From Nonomuraea spiralis (lineage in GTDB: Bacteria > Actinomycetota > Actinomycetes > Streptosporangiales > Streptosporangiaceae), in NCBI RefSeq assembly GCF_014648435.1, contig NZ_BMRC01000024.1, forward strand, positions 1 through 64,000: DNA of 64,000 nt, in the 5' to 3' direction. This document shows, piece after piece, positions 8,652 to 16,521 of the stretch (position 1 is the stretch's first letter; each line of letters opens with the position of its first letter). The position numbers were made by a program, and so were the translations under genes. The notes under the pieces were generated by a model. It worked only from the letters and a program-made list of their open reading frames with translations, ran no database searches and was not told the DNA's origin.

Positions 8652-9332
8652 GTGCTGCTGCGCTCGATCGCCGTCCTCACCGCCGCCAACGTCCTCAACA
8701 ACAAGATCGCCCCCAGGCTCGCGCCCCTGACGTCCGCCGCCGCCACCGCCGCCCTCGTGGCGATGGCCCGCCGGCACGGCGTGTCCTGGCGGGAGCTCGG
8801 GTTCGAGCACGGGCGCCGGGGCGCGGCCGTCGGCGGCGCGCTGGCGGCGGCCGTCGCCGCGGTCTACACCGTGGGCGTCGCCGTCCCCCGCACCAGGCCG
8901 CTCTTCCACGACGAGCGCGCCCTGTCGCTCTCGCGCGCCCGCGCCCTGGAGGAGGCCCTGCTCCAGGTCCCCTTGGGCACGGTGTTGCTGGAGGAGGTCG
9001 GGTTCCGCGGCGCGCTGCACGCCATGCTGGCCAAGCGCCACGGCACGATCTCCGCGACGGCGGTCTCCTCGGCGCTGTTCGGCCTGTGGCACATCCTCCC
9101 GGCGATCGACATGGCCCGCGCCAACCCGGCGCTCGGGGCGCTGACGGCGGGCGAGTCGCCGGCCCACCTCGACGTCGCGCGGGTGGTGGCCGGCAGCGTG
9201 GTGTCCACGGCGGGGGCAGGTGTGCTCTTCTGCGAGCTGCGGCGGCGCGGCGGGCTGCTGGCGCCGTCCATGCTGCATCTGGCCACGAACTCGCTCGGCT
9301 ACCTCTTCGCCAGGCTCTCCCCGAAACGCTGA
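8652..9332 (+). CDS. CPBP-family intramembrane glutamic protease
   Basis: The 226-residue membrane protein starts at GTG 8652. It carries the three ABI/CPBP signature motifs: LLEEVGFRG near residue 115 with the paired glutamates and arginine, FGLWHILP near residue 140, and SMLHLATN near residue 212. About four to five hydrophobic segments are visible. This family includes CAAX prenyl-protease relatives and bacteriocin-immunity proteins; the substrate here is unknown. A weak CCACCC/GGGTGG hairpin follows the stop. No obvious operon partner is present. Confidence 0.85.
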   Translation: MLLRSIAVLTAANVLNNKIAPRLAPLTSAAATAALVAMARRHGVSWRELGFEHGRRGAAVGGALAAAVAAVYTVGVAVPRTRPLFHDERALSLSRARALEEALLQVPLGTVLLEEVGFRGALHAMLAKRHGTISATAVSSALFGLWHILPAIDMARANPALGALTAGESPAHLDVARVVAGSVVSTAGAGVLFCELRRRGGLLAPSMLHLATNSLGYLFARLSPKR

Positions 9333-9368
9333 CCCACCCCGCCGGGTGGAGACTTTCCCCCGGGCCGG

Positions 9369-9408
9369 GATGAGGATTCCACCTCGGAAGATGAGGATCC
9401 TCCACCTC
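9369..9408 (+). repeat. Short imperfect direct repeat upstream of vapBC
   Basis: GATGAGGATTCCACCTC (9369-9385) recurs as GATGAGGATCCTCCACCTC (9390-9408). No function can be assigned. It lies in the 218-bp gap between the CPBP gene and vapB. Confidence 0.3.
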
Positions 9409-9494
9409 TCTTTGGAACGCTCCACGCGACCCGCCCTCGATGCTCTAGCGTCTGCGCCAAGCGCCCTCCCCGGAAGCGCACCACTCTGGGGAGC

Positions 9495-9527
9495 GCGTAT
9501 ATCAAGATCACGCATTCTGATATACGC
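9495..9527. promoter_or_regulatory. Inverted-repeat operator of the vapBC module
   Basis: GCGTATATCA (9495-9504) and TGATATACGC (9518-9527) form a perfect 10-bp inverted repeat separated by 13 bases. It lies 24 bases upstream of the antitoxin start. VapB-type antitoxins usually repress their own operon from such dyads. The AT-rich core probably overlaps the -10 region. Confidence 0.7.
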
Positions 9528-9550
9528 CGGAGGTACGGAGGTGTTGTTGT

Positions 9551-9751
9551 ATGCGGACGGTAGTCGACATCGACAAGCGACTTCTGGAGCTGGCCCAGCG
9601 GGAGTTGGGAACTTCGACCATGAAAGACACGGTCAACGCGGCCCTGGAGGAGATCGCCGAAAGAGCCAGACGGCGCGAAGCCTTCGAATACTGGCGTACC
9701 CGGGACAATACCGATCTCCTGGGTCAGGAGCGCCCGAACCATGCGTGGTGA
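9551..9751 (+). CDS. vapB: VapB-family antitoxin
   Basis: This 66-residue protein has an N-terminal ribbon-helix-helix-like segment (MRTVVDIDKRLLELAQRELG) followed by STMKDTVNAALEEIAERARR, the usual VapB dimerisation and DNA-binding pattern. An acidic/aromatic C-terminal tail would bind the toxin. GGAGG repeats precede the ATG. Its stop overlaps the PIN-domain toxin start (GTGA), the typical antitoxin-first arrangement. A perfect dyad upstream supports autoregulation. Confidence 0.88.
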   Translation: MRTVVDIDKRLLELAQRELGTSTMKDTVNAALEEIAERARRREAFEYWRTRDNTDLLGQERPNHAW

Positions 9752-10176
9752 CCACGGGAGTGGTCTACCTCGTCGACAAGAGCGCGCTGGCCCGCATGCC
9801 GCACCCTGCGGTCCACCAGGCACTCCAGCCGCTCATGCTCGACAAGGCGCTGGCCGTCTGCGAGGTCACGCAACTGGAGGTGCTCTACAGCGCCCGTGAC
9901 CAGCAGGGCTACGAGAGGGACGCCCACTACCTGCGGGAGAGCTTCCGGCTCCTGTCCATCACCCACAAGGAGGTCGGCCCCCGGGTGCTGGAGATGCAGG
10001 CGATGCTCGCCGGAAGGCCGCACCACCGGGCGGTCGGGCCGGGCGATCTGCTGATCGCCGCCTGTGCCGAGGCGCATCAGGCGACGATCCTGCACTACGA
10101 CCGGGACTTCGACGTCATCTCCCAGGTCACCGGGCAACCCGCGCTCTGGGTGGTGCCGCCGGGCTCCGTTCCCTGA
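9748..10176 (+). CDS. vapC: VapC-type PIN-domain ribonuclease toxin
   Basis: This 142-residue PIN protein starts at GTG 9748 (or the adjacent GTG 9745). The acidic active-site residues can be placed: D in YLVDKSALAR, E in EVTQLEVLYSA, D in VGPGDLLIAACAEAH, and D in LHYDRDFDVI. VapC enzymes cleave tRNA or rRNA when not bound by VapB; the RNA target cannot be predicted here. All catalytic positions appear intact, so the module looks functional. Confidence 0.9.
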   Translation: MTTGVVYLVDKSALARMPHPAVHQALQPLMLDKALAVCEVTQLEVLYSARDQQGYERDAHYLRESFRLLSITHKEVGPRVLEMQAMLAGRPHHRAVGPGDLLIAACAEAHQATILHYDRDFDVISQVTGQPALWVVPPGSVP

Positions 10177-10216
10177 GCCCGTCTCAGCCCGTCTCGGCCC
10201 GTGGCGGGGAGGGCGG

Positions 10217-10936
10217 TCAGGCCGTGGGTACGACCTGGAAGCCCTCCGCGTAGTGGCCCTCGCCGAAGCCGGCCTGCTCGGCCCAGGCGGCGAACCGGCT
10301 CCGGACGAAGTCGACGAAGCCTTCGACGTGGGCGACCTGGCTGACATGCGACTGCAAGGCCGCGAGCTTGCGGTCCATGACCTCGGTCACGTCCACCCAG
10401 TGGTTGGGGGTCGGGCCGCCGTTCAGCCAGACCTCCCTGACCGTCCACGCCTCCAGGCCCTCCTCGCGCAGCAGCTCGGGGAAGGCGTAGGGGTTGCGGG
10501 CGTCGGGGTAGACCGCGTCGAGCGCGGCGCCGCCCACGGCCCGGTGGTCGGGGTGGCTGGGGGCGACGAACTGGTAGTTGCGGTCGGGGTGGTGGGTGAC
10601 GACCAGGTCGGGGCGTACCTGGCGGATCACTCGGGCGATGTCGCGCCGCAGGTCGAGCGAGGGCACCACCCGGCCGTCGGAGTGGCCGAGGAAGCGTACG
10701 TCCGTCACGCCCACGGCCTTGGCGGCGGCGAGCTGCTCGGTCCTGCGGAGCTCGGCCATGCCGGAGTTGTCCAGAGTGCGCTCGTTGCCGCCGGCGTCAC
10801 CGTCCGTGACCAGCAGGTACGTGACCTCCACGCCCCGCCCGACGAACAGCGCCACGCTTCCCGCCGCCGCAAAGTCGACGTCGTCGGGGTGTGCGGTCAC
10901 GACAAGTACCCGGTTGATCTCGGCTTCCGGCAGCAT
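10217..10936 (-). CDS. PIG-L/LmbE-family deacetylase
   Basis: The 239-residue protein starts best at ATG 10936, which has GGAAGG upstream; the frame extends further without support. The zinc-binding signature AHPDDVD lies near residue 15, and the second histidine motif SHPDHRAVG near residue 130. This family removes N-acetyl groups from GlcNAc-type substrates, including the MshB and Mca enzymes of mycothiol metabolism. The sequence does not by itself identify it as MshB. It is convergent with vapC and divergent from pcrA. Confidence 0.87.
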   Translation of the reverse strand: MLPEAEINRVLVVTAHPDDVDFAAAGSVALFVGRGVEVTYLLVTDGDAGGNERTLDNSGMAELRRTEQLAAAKAVGVTDVRFLGHSDGRVVPSLDLRRDIARVIRQVRPDLVVTHHPDRNYQFVAPSHPDHRAVGGAALDAVYPDARNPYAFPELLREEGLEAWTVREVWLNGGPTPNHWVDVTEVMDRKLAALQSHVSQVAHVEGFVDFVRSRFAAWAEQAGFGEGHYAEGFQVVPTA

Positions 10937-11031
10937 GGCTTCCCTTCCTGGACCCTGTACGGAGGACAACCGGCACCCCGTCGAAGGCATTCCGGGCGCC
11001 GTTTGTCGGTGGCGCGTCTTAACCTAGGTGG

Positions 11032-13284
11032 GTGCCGACCCAAGTCTCTGTTGACCACCCCTTGCTCGACGGCCTCAACCCCCAGCAGCGCGAGGCCGTG
11101 ATCCATCATGGCAGCCCGCTGCTCATCGTGGCGGGCGCGGGGTCGGGGAAGACGCGGGTGCTCACGCACCGCATCGCCTACCTGCTGGCCGAGCGCGACG
11201 CGCATCCGGGCGAGATCCTGGCCATCACCTTCACCAACAAGGCCGCCCGCGAGATGAAGGAGCGCATCGACAAGCTCGTCGGGCCGCGTTCCAAGGCGAT
11301 GTGGGTGATGACCTTCCACAGCGCCTGCATGCGCATCCTGCGGCGCGAGGCCAAGCGGCTGGGGTTCCCGTCGAGCTTCTCGATCTACGACCAGGCCGAC
11401 TCGCAGCGGCTGATGGCGATGGTCTGCAGGGAGATGGAGCTCGATCCGAAGCGCTACCCGCCGCGCTCGTTCTCGGCGCAGGTGAGCAACTTCAAGAACG
11501 AGCTGGTCGACTACGAGACCGCGCTGGACAAGGCGGGCTCGCACCTGGAGAAGACGCTCGCCCAGGCGTACAAGGCCTATCAGCTCAAGCTGACCGAGGC
11601 CGGGGCGATGGACTTCGACGACATCATCATGAACACGGTGACGTTGTTCCAGCTCTTCCCCGAGGTGGCCGAGCACTACCGGATGCGGTTCAGGCACGTG
11701 CTGGTCGACGAGTACCAGGACACCAACCACGCCCAGTACATCCTGATCCGTGAGCTGGTGGGCCACCCCGAGCTGCGCACCGCCGACGGTGACGTGGTGC
11801 GTTCGGGCAGCGACATGTCCGAGTTGTGCGTGGTGGGCGACGCCGACCAGTCGATCTACGCCTTCCGCGGCGCGACGATCCGCAACATCCTGGAGTTCGA
11901 GCGCGACTATCCCGACGCGCGCACGATCCTGCTGGAGCAGAACTACCGCTCCACCCAGAACATCCTGGCCGCGGCCAACGCCGTGATCGCCCGCAACGAG
12001 GGCCGCAAGCCGAAGAACCTCTGGTCCGACCAGGGCGACGGCCCCAAGATCGTGGGCTACGTCGCCGACAACGAGCACGACGAGGCCATGTTCGTGGCTC
12101 AAGAGGTCGACCGGCTGAGCGACGAGGACGACGTCAAACCGAGCGAGGTCGCGGTCTTCTACCGGACCAACGCCGCCTCCCGTGTGTTCGAGGAGATCTT
12201 CATCCGCACGGGGCTGCCCTACAAGGTGGTCGGGGGGGTGCGCTTCTACGAGCGCAAGGAGGTCAAGGACCTGCTGGCCTACCTGCGGGTGCTGGCCAAC
12301 CCGGCCGACGTGGTGTCGATGCGGCGCATCCTCAACGTGCCCAAGCGCGGCATCGGCGACCGGGCCGAGGCGATGATCGAGGCGCTGTCCTCGCGCGAGC
12401 GCATCTCGTTCTGGGACGCGCTGCGCCGGGCCGACGAGGCGTACGGCATGGCGACGCGCTCGCTCAACGCGGTGCGCGAGTTCGTGGCGATGATCGAGGA
12501 GCTGATCGCCAAGGCCGAGGGCGTCCCGCCGTCGACGCTGGCGGAGGAGATCCTGGTCGCGACCGGCTACCGCGCCGAGCTGGAGGCCTCGGAGGATCCT
12601 CAGGACGAGTCCCGCCTGGAAAACCTCAACGAGCTCGTCTCGGTGGCCTCGGAGTTCGAGGAGGCCAACCCCGAGGGCACGCTGGTGGAGTTCCTGGAGC
12701 AGGTGTCGCTGGTGGCCGACGCCGACCAGATCCCCGAGGCCGACGGCGGGCAGGGGGTCGTCACGCTGATGACCCTGCACACCGCCAAGGGGCTGGAGTT
12801 CCCGGTCGTCTTCCTGACCGCGATGGAGGACGGCGTGTTCCCCCACATCCGGTCGCTCGGCGAGCCGAAGGAGCTGGAGGAGGAGCGGCGGCTGGCCTAC
12901 GTGGGCATCACCCGGGCGCAGAAGCGGCTCTACCTCACGCGGGCGGCGGTGCGCAGCTCGTGGGGGGCGCCGTCGTTCAACCCGGCGTCGCGGTTCGTGA
13001 ACGAGGTGCCGGGGCAGCTCATCGACTGGCGTACCGATCCGGAGAAGTCCGCCTGGAGCGCGGCGACGCGGCGGGAGCCCGCGGCGCGGCCGGCGCCCAA
13101 GAGCGGGGGGTCACGACAGGTGCCGTCGCTGGCGCCCGGCGACCGGGTCACCCACGACAAGTGGGGGCTCGGCACGGTGGTGTCCGTGGACGGGGTGGCG
13201 GAGAAGACCAAGGTCAAGATCGACTTCGGCGCCGACGGGGAGAAGACGCTGCTGCTGACGTACGCGCCCATAGAGAAGCTCTGA
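11032..13284 (+). CDS. pcrA: ATP-dependent DNA helicase, UvrD/PcrA type
   Basis: This 750-residue superfamily 1A helicase unwinds DNA 3'-5' in repair and replication-conflict resolution. Walker A is GAGSGKT at residues 35-41; the QQREAV Q-motif precedes it. The DExx box reads VDEYQDTNHAQ near residue 225, GDADQSIYAFRGA follows, and the C-terminal motifs LMTLHTAKGLEFPVVFL and EEERRLAYVGITRA are intact. The last ~60 residues (LAPGDRVTHDKWGLGTVV) form the Tudor-like domain that contacts RNA polymerase in PcrA. The start is GTG 11032 and the gene stands alone. Confidence 0.95.
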   Translation: MPTQVSVDHPLLDGLNPQQREAVIHHGSPLLIVAGAGSGKTRVLTHRIAYLLAERDAHPGEILAITFTNKAAREMKERIDKLVGPRSKAMWVMTFHSACMRILRREAKRLGFPSSFSIYDQADSQRLMAMVCREMELDPKRYPPRSFSAQVSNFKNELVDYETALDKAGSHLEKTLAQAYKAYQLKLTEAGAMDFDDIIMNTVTLFQLFPEVAEHYRMRFRHVLVDEYQDTNHAQYILIRELVGHPELRTADGDVVRSGSDMSELCVVGDADQSIYAFRGATIRNILEFERDYPDARTILLEQNYRSTQNILAAANAVIARNEGRKPKNLWSDQGDGPKIVGYVADNEHDEAMFVAQEVDRLSDEDDVKPSEVAVFYRTNAASRVFEEIFIRTGLPYKVVGGVRFYERKEVKDLLAYLRVLANPADVVSMRRILNVPKRGIGDRAEAMIEALSSRERISFWDALRRADEAYGMATRSLNAVREFVAMIEELIAKAEGVPPSTLAEEILVATGYRAELEASEDPQDESRLENLNELVSVASEFEEANPEGTLVEFLEQVSLVADADQIPEADGGQGVVTLMTLHTAKGLEFPVVFLTAMEDGVFPHIRSLGEPKELEEERRLAYVGITRAQKRLYLTRAAVRSSWGAPSFNPASRFVNEVPGQLIDWRTDPEKSAWSAATRREPAARPAPKSGGSRQVPSLAPGDRVTHDKWGLGTVVSVDGVAEKTKVKIDFGADGEKTLLLTYAPIEKL

Positions 13285-13306
13285 CCTGCGCGACCGGGTG
13301 ACCATC

Positions 13307-13393
13307 CGCCCGGGGCCCGGAACCGACCGTTTGCCCGCCCGGGGCCCGGAACCGACCGTTTGCCCGCCCGGGGCCCAGAACCGACCGTTGGAG
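13307..13393. repeat. Three tandem copies of a 29-bp unit after pcrA
   Basis: Copies occupy 13307-13335, 13336-13364 and 13365-13393. The first two are identical and contain CGGGGCCCGG followed by AACCGACCGTTTG. The third differs at a few positions. They sit between convergent genes and are GC-rich and partly self-complementary (GGGGCCC). Confidence 0.85.
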
Positions 13394-13398
13394 GGCTC

Positions 13399-13422
13399 GA
13401 GCCCTGCCGGGCGGCAGGGCTC
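13399..13422. terminator. Perfect hairpin between pcrA and the L,D-transpeptidase gene
   Basis: GAGCCCTGCC (13399-13408) pairs perfectly with GGCAGGGCTC (13413-13422) around a GGGC loop. It lies between convergent stops at 13284 and 13479 and could terminate both transcripts. No U-tract is present. Confidence 0.6.
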
Positions 13423-13478
13423 CGGGGTGGGAGCCCTGCCGGACGGGTGGGTCGTGGGCTTGAGGTGAGGCCAGGGGG

Positions 13479-14453
13479 TCAGGGCTTGAGGGCGCTGCCG
13501 GCCTTCCACTGGGTCCAGTTGAGCTGCCAGTAGCTCCAGCCGTTGCGCCAGTCGAGCTTGCGCTTGGTGCCGGTGATCTTGACGACGTCACCGCGCTGGG
13601 CGATGCCGTAGAACCACTTGGCGCCCTCGGGGGTGGCGCGCACGCAGCCGTGGCTCTGGTTGGAACGGCCGAGGTACTGGTAGTAGCCGGCGCTCTGGTG
13701 CACGTACTCGCCGCTGTCGGAGATGCGCACCGCCCAGGGGATCTCCTCCTTGTAGTAGCGCGGGTCCTTGGGGTCGGTCACCCCCATCCAGGACGACGTC
13801 ATCGTCTCGACGGACTTCTTGCCCATGGTGAGGTGCACGCCGCTGGTGGTGAGGTAGACGTCCACGCCGTTGCGCAGCAGGCCGCCGCGGCCGGCGCTGA
13901 TCGCGATCTTCTTGGCGATCTTGCCGTCCCGGTAGACCTTCATCTGGTGCTTGCGGGTGTCGACGACCGAGATGTTCGCGGTGCCGACGGCGAAGCGGCG
14001 GGTGACGTCCTCGGCCTTGTTGCCGGGGAGCTGGCTGAGGCGCGCGGTGAACAACACCTTCTGGTGCGGCTTCCAGTACGTCTTCGTCCGGTAGATGACC
14101 TTACGGGCCGACACCCAGCGCCAGGCGCCATCGACCGGTTTGTCGGCCTGGACCTCCAGCAGCGCCTCGACGGCGGCCTTGTCCTTCACGTCCCGGTCGA
14201 ACGTGACGATGATCGGGAAACCTACGCCGACCTTCTCCGACGTCTCCGCCATGGGCGTGATGTCGGCGATGTCGAGCTTGACCTTCTTGGCCGGGGCCGC
14301 CTTGGCCGGAGCGGCGATGTGAGCGGTCGCGGCGGCTCCCGCGGCGGCGGTCGTCCGGACCGCCGAGGCCTGCAGGGCTGGTACGCCTTCTGCCGAACAG
14401 GCCGCAGCGGAGACCAGTGCGACCATGGCAAGCAACCGGGGGACGCGATTCAA
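13479..14453 (-). CDS. L,D-transpeptidase (YkuD) lipoprotein with N-terminal Ig-like domain
   Basis: The enzyme makes 3-3 peptidoglycan cross-links or anchors proteins outside the membrane. I chose the TTG at 14453 because AGGAG lies 8 bases upstream; an ATG at 14489 has no ribosome-binding site. The start gives 324 residues. The signal peptide ends in a lipobox-like SAAACS. An Ig-like region (about residues 55-155) precedes the YkuD domain, whose catalytic motif SHGCVRATPEG lies near residue 275. The C-terminal WRNGWSYWQLNW segment is typical of mycobacterial-type Ldt enzymes. It is adjacent to an envelope-stress regulatory module. Confidence 0.9.
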   Translation of the reverse strand: MNRVPRLLAMVALVSAAACSAEGVPALQASAVRTTAAAGAAATAHIAAPAKAAPAKKVKLDIADITPMAETSEKVGVGFPIIVTFDRDVKDKAAVEALLEVQADKPVDGAWRWVSARKVIYRTKTYWKPHQKVLFTARLSQLPGNKAEDVTRRFAVGTANISVVDTRKHQMKVYRDGKIAKKIAISAGRGGLLRNGVDVYLTTSGVHLTMGKKSVETMTSSWMGVTDPKDPRYYKEEIPWAVRISDSGEYVHQSAGYYQYLGRSNQSHGCVRATPEGAKWFYGIAQRGDVVKITGTKRKLDWRNGWSYWQLNWTQWKAGSALKP

Positions 14454-14569
14454 GGGGATTACTCCTGGATTATGTGCTTCTCCTTCCATGTGTGACTGCT
14501 GAGGCGCACGATTCGTCTACGAATCGCCGTAACGACCTTGTAACGGTCCAGAGAGTAGACGTCCGGGGG

Positions 14570-15202
14570 TCAGACGAGGCGGCGCGCGGTGGCCCAGCGG
14601 GACAGCTCGTGCCGGTTGGAGAGCTGGAGCTTGCGCAACACGGACGAGACGTGGGTCTCCACGGTCTTCACCGAGATGAACAGCTCCTTGGCGATCTCCT
14701 TGTACGCGTAACCACGCGCGATCAGGCGCAGCACCTCGCGCTCGCGCTGGGTGAGCGAGTCGAGCTCCGGATCGATGGAGGGCGCCTCGGAGGAGGCGAA
14801 CGCGTCGAGGACGAACCCGGCCAGCCGGGGCGAGAAGACCGCGTCGCCGTCGGCCACCCGGCGGATGGCGTCGGTGAGCTCCTTGCCGCTGATGTTCTTG
14901 GTCACGTAACCGCGGGCGCCGCCCCTGATGACGCCGATGACGTCCTCGGCGGCGTCGGAGACCGACAGGGCGAGGAAGCGTACCTGCGAGCCCGTGCTGA
15001 GGACGCGGCGCAGCACCTCCTGGCCGCCGCCGCCGGGCATGTGCACGTCGAGCAGGACCACGTCGGGCTGGTGCTCGGCGATGGCCTTGACCGCCGACTC
15101 GACGTCCTCGGCCTCGCCCACGACCTCGATCGACTCGCCCAGCTCCGCGCGTACGCCCGATCTGAACAGCCGGTGGTCATCGACGATCAACACGCGTGTC
15201 AT
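14570..15202 (-). CDS. NarL/FixJ-family response regulator (LiaR-like)
   Basis: This 210-residue regulator has an N-terminal receiver (DDHRLFRSG; phospho-acceptor D in VVLLDVHMPG near residue 53) and a C-terminal LuxR-type helix-turn-helix (LTQREREVLRLIARGYAYKE) with SVKTVETHVSSVLRKL as recognition region. Its ATG overlaps the stop of the sensor kinase by four bases, so it is the cognate output. The kinase carries a PspC domain, which suggests a cell-envelope stress signal. Promoter targets are not evident, although the divergent PspC/LiaF-like gene is a likely one. Confidence 0.93.
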   Translation of the reverse strand: MTRVLIVDDHRLFRSGVRAELGESIEVVGEAEDVESAVKAIAEHQPDVVLLDVHMPGGGGQEVLRRVLSTGSQVRFLALSVSDAAEDVIGVIRGGARGYVTKNISGKELTDAIRRVADGDAVFSPRLAGFVLDAFASSEAPSIDPELDSLTQREREVLRLIARGYAYKEIAKELFISVKTVETHVSSVLRKLQLSNRHELSRWATARRLV

Positions 15203-16446
15203 TGCTTGTCCACCTTCATCGTCAGCATCACTTCCGTGCCCTCGCCGGGCTCGGTGCGGACCCTGGCCGTGCCGCCGTGACGTTCCATTCTCCCGATGAT
15301 GGACTCCCTGATACCCATCCTGTCGAGTGGCACCGCCTCAAGGTCGAAGCCCTTGCCGCGGTCCTTGACGAAGATGGTCACCTCCGAGCCCTCCACCTCC
15401 GCGTACACGGAGATGGCCGGGCTCTCAGAATATTTGGCCGCGTTGACCATCGCCTGCCTGGACGCCTTGAGCATCGCGGCCAGCTTGCCCTGCGGGTCGA
15501 GGTCGAGGTCGCCGACGCACACGACCTCGATGGGCACGCCGTGGGAGTCCTCCTCCTCGGCCGCGATCCTGCGTACGGCGGCGGCCACGGTGGCGTCGGC
15601 GTCCTGGGCGGGCTGGTAGAGCCAGTTGCGCAGCTCGCGCTCCTGGGAACGGGCCAGCCTGGTGACCTCGCGGGGGTCGTGGGAGACACGCTGGATGAGG
15701 GTGAGCGTGTGCAGCACCGAGTCGTGCACCATGGCGGCCACCTCGGCGCGTTCCTCCTGCCGGATGCGCTCGCGGCGTTCGAGCTGGAGTTCCTTCCACA
15801 GCCCGGCCAGCCAGGGCGTGGCGATGACCGCGATGCCGCCGACCACGACGACCGTGAACATCAGGCCGGGTCTGGCCCTGGCCAGTTCGCCCTGGGCGTA
15901 CAGGAAGCCGGCCGCGCCGACGACGACCAGCGCCACGCCGAGCAGCGTGCGCACGCGGTTGGTACGGATGCTCTTGGTGGCCCCGCTGACCCAGCTCTTA
16001 CGGCGGTCGGGATCGGCCTGCTGCCACAGGATGAGCGCGCCGATCCCGCCGACGGCGAACGGCAACATGCCGATCCCGCCCTTCGAGGCCCCCGTCAGCC
16101 AGCCGAACGCGGCCAGCGCCACGCCGATCGCGCTGAACGCGGCGAGCTGGCTCCAGTCGCGCTGGGGCGGCGGCCCCTCGTACGGCTCCCGCGGAGTGAT
16201 CATCCACAGCACGGCGTACGCCACCATGCCGACCCCGTCCACGACGCTGAGCAGCACGAACATCAGCCTGATCACGATGGGATCGAGGGAGAGCTGCGCC
16301 GCCAGCCCCTGGGCCACGCCGCCGAGCAGGCGGCCCTCCATGGGGCGGAGCATTCGGCGATAGGGTCGATCGCCGGCAGGCTCGGCAAGTGTCTTCTGGT
16401 CTGCCATAACATCGCCATCGTCACATGTCGGAGGCACTTCGGGCAT
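15199..16446 (-). CDS. PspC-domain sensor histidine kinase (LiaS-like)
   Basis: The protein (415 residues from 16446, or 402 from the alternative ATG at 16407) starts with a PspC domain (MEGRLLGGVAQGLAAQLSLDP). Several membrane segments follow to about residue 210, and then a HisKA_3-type dimerisation helix with MVHDSVLHTLTL. A degenerate HATPase follows, with ASRQAMVNAAKYSE and KDRGKGFD. NarL-type kinases of this build pair with the regulator encoded immediately downstream (ATGA overlap). PspC and kinase modules in one chain are common in actinobacteria and usually sense envelope damage. The ligand is unknown. Confidence 0.9.
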   Translation of the reverse strand: MPEVPPTCDDGDVMADQKTLAEPAGDRPYRRMLRPMEGRLLGGVAQGLAAQLSLDPIVIRLMFVLLSVVDGVGMVAYAVLWMITPREPYEGPPPQRDWSQLAAFSAIGVALAAFGWLTGASKGGIGMLPFAVGGIGALILWQQADPDRRKSWVSGATKSIRTNRVRTLLGVALVVVGAAGFLYAQGELARARPGLMFTVVVVGGIAVIATPWLAGLWKELQLERRERIRQEERAEVAAMVHDSVLHTLTLIQRVSHDPREVTRLARSQERELRNWLYQPAQDADATVAAAVRRIAAEEEDSHGVPIEVVCVGDLDLDPQGKLAAMLKASRQAMVNAAKYSESPAISVYAEVEGSEVTIFVKDRGKGFDLEAVPLDRMGIRESIIGRMERHGGTARVRTEPGEGTEVMLTMKVDKQ

Positions 16447-16521
16447 CAGGGAACAACCCCCAGGGTCGAGTCAGGGGTCTCCCGGATGCGGGCACCGTAC
16501 CCGACGGTCCACGATGGTCGT

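Noticed and set aside
13307-13393. 29-bp repeats as a CRISPR array
   Set aside because: Copies are directly adjacent with no spacers, and no cas gene is present.
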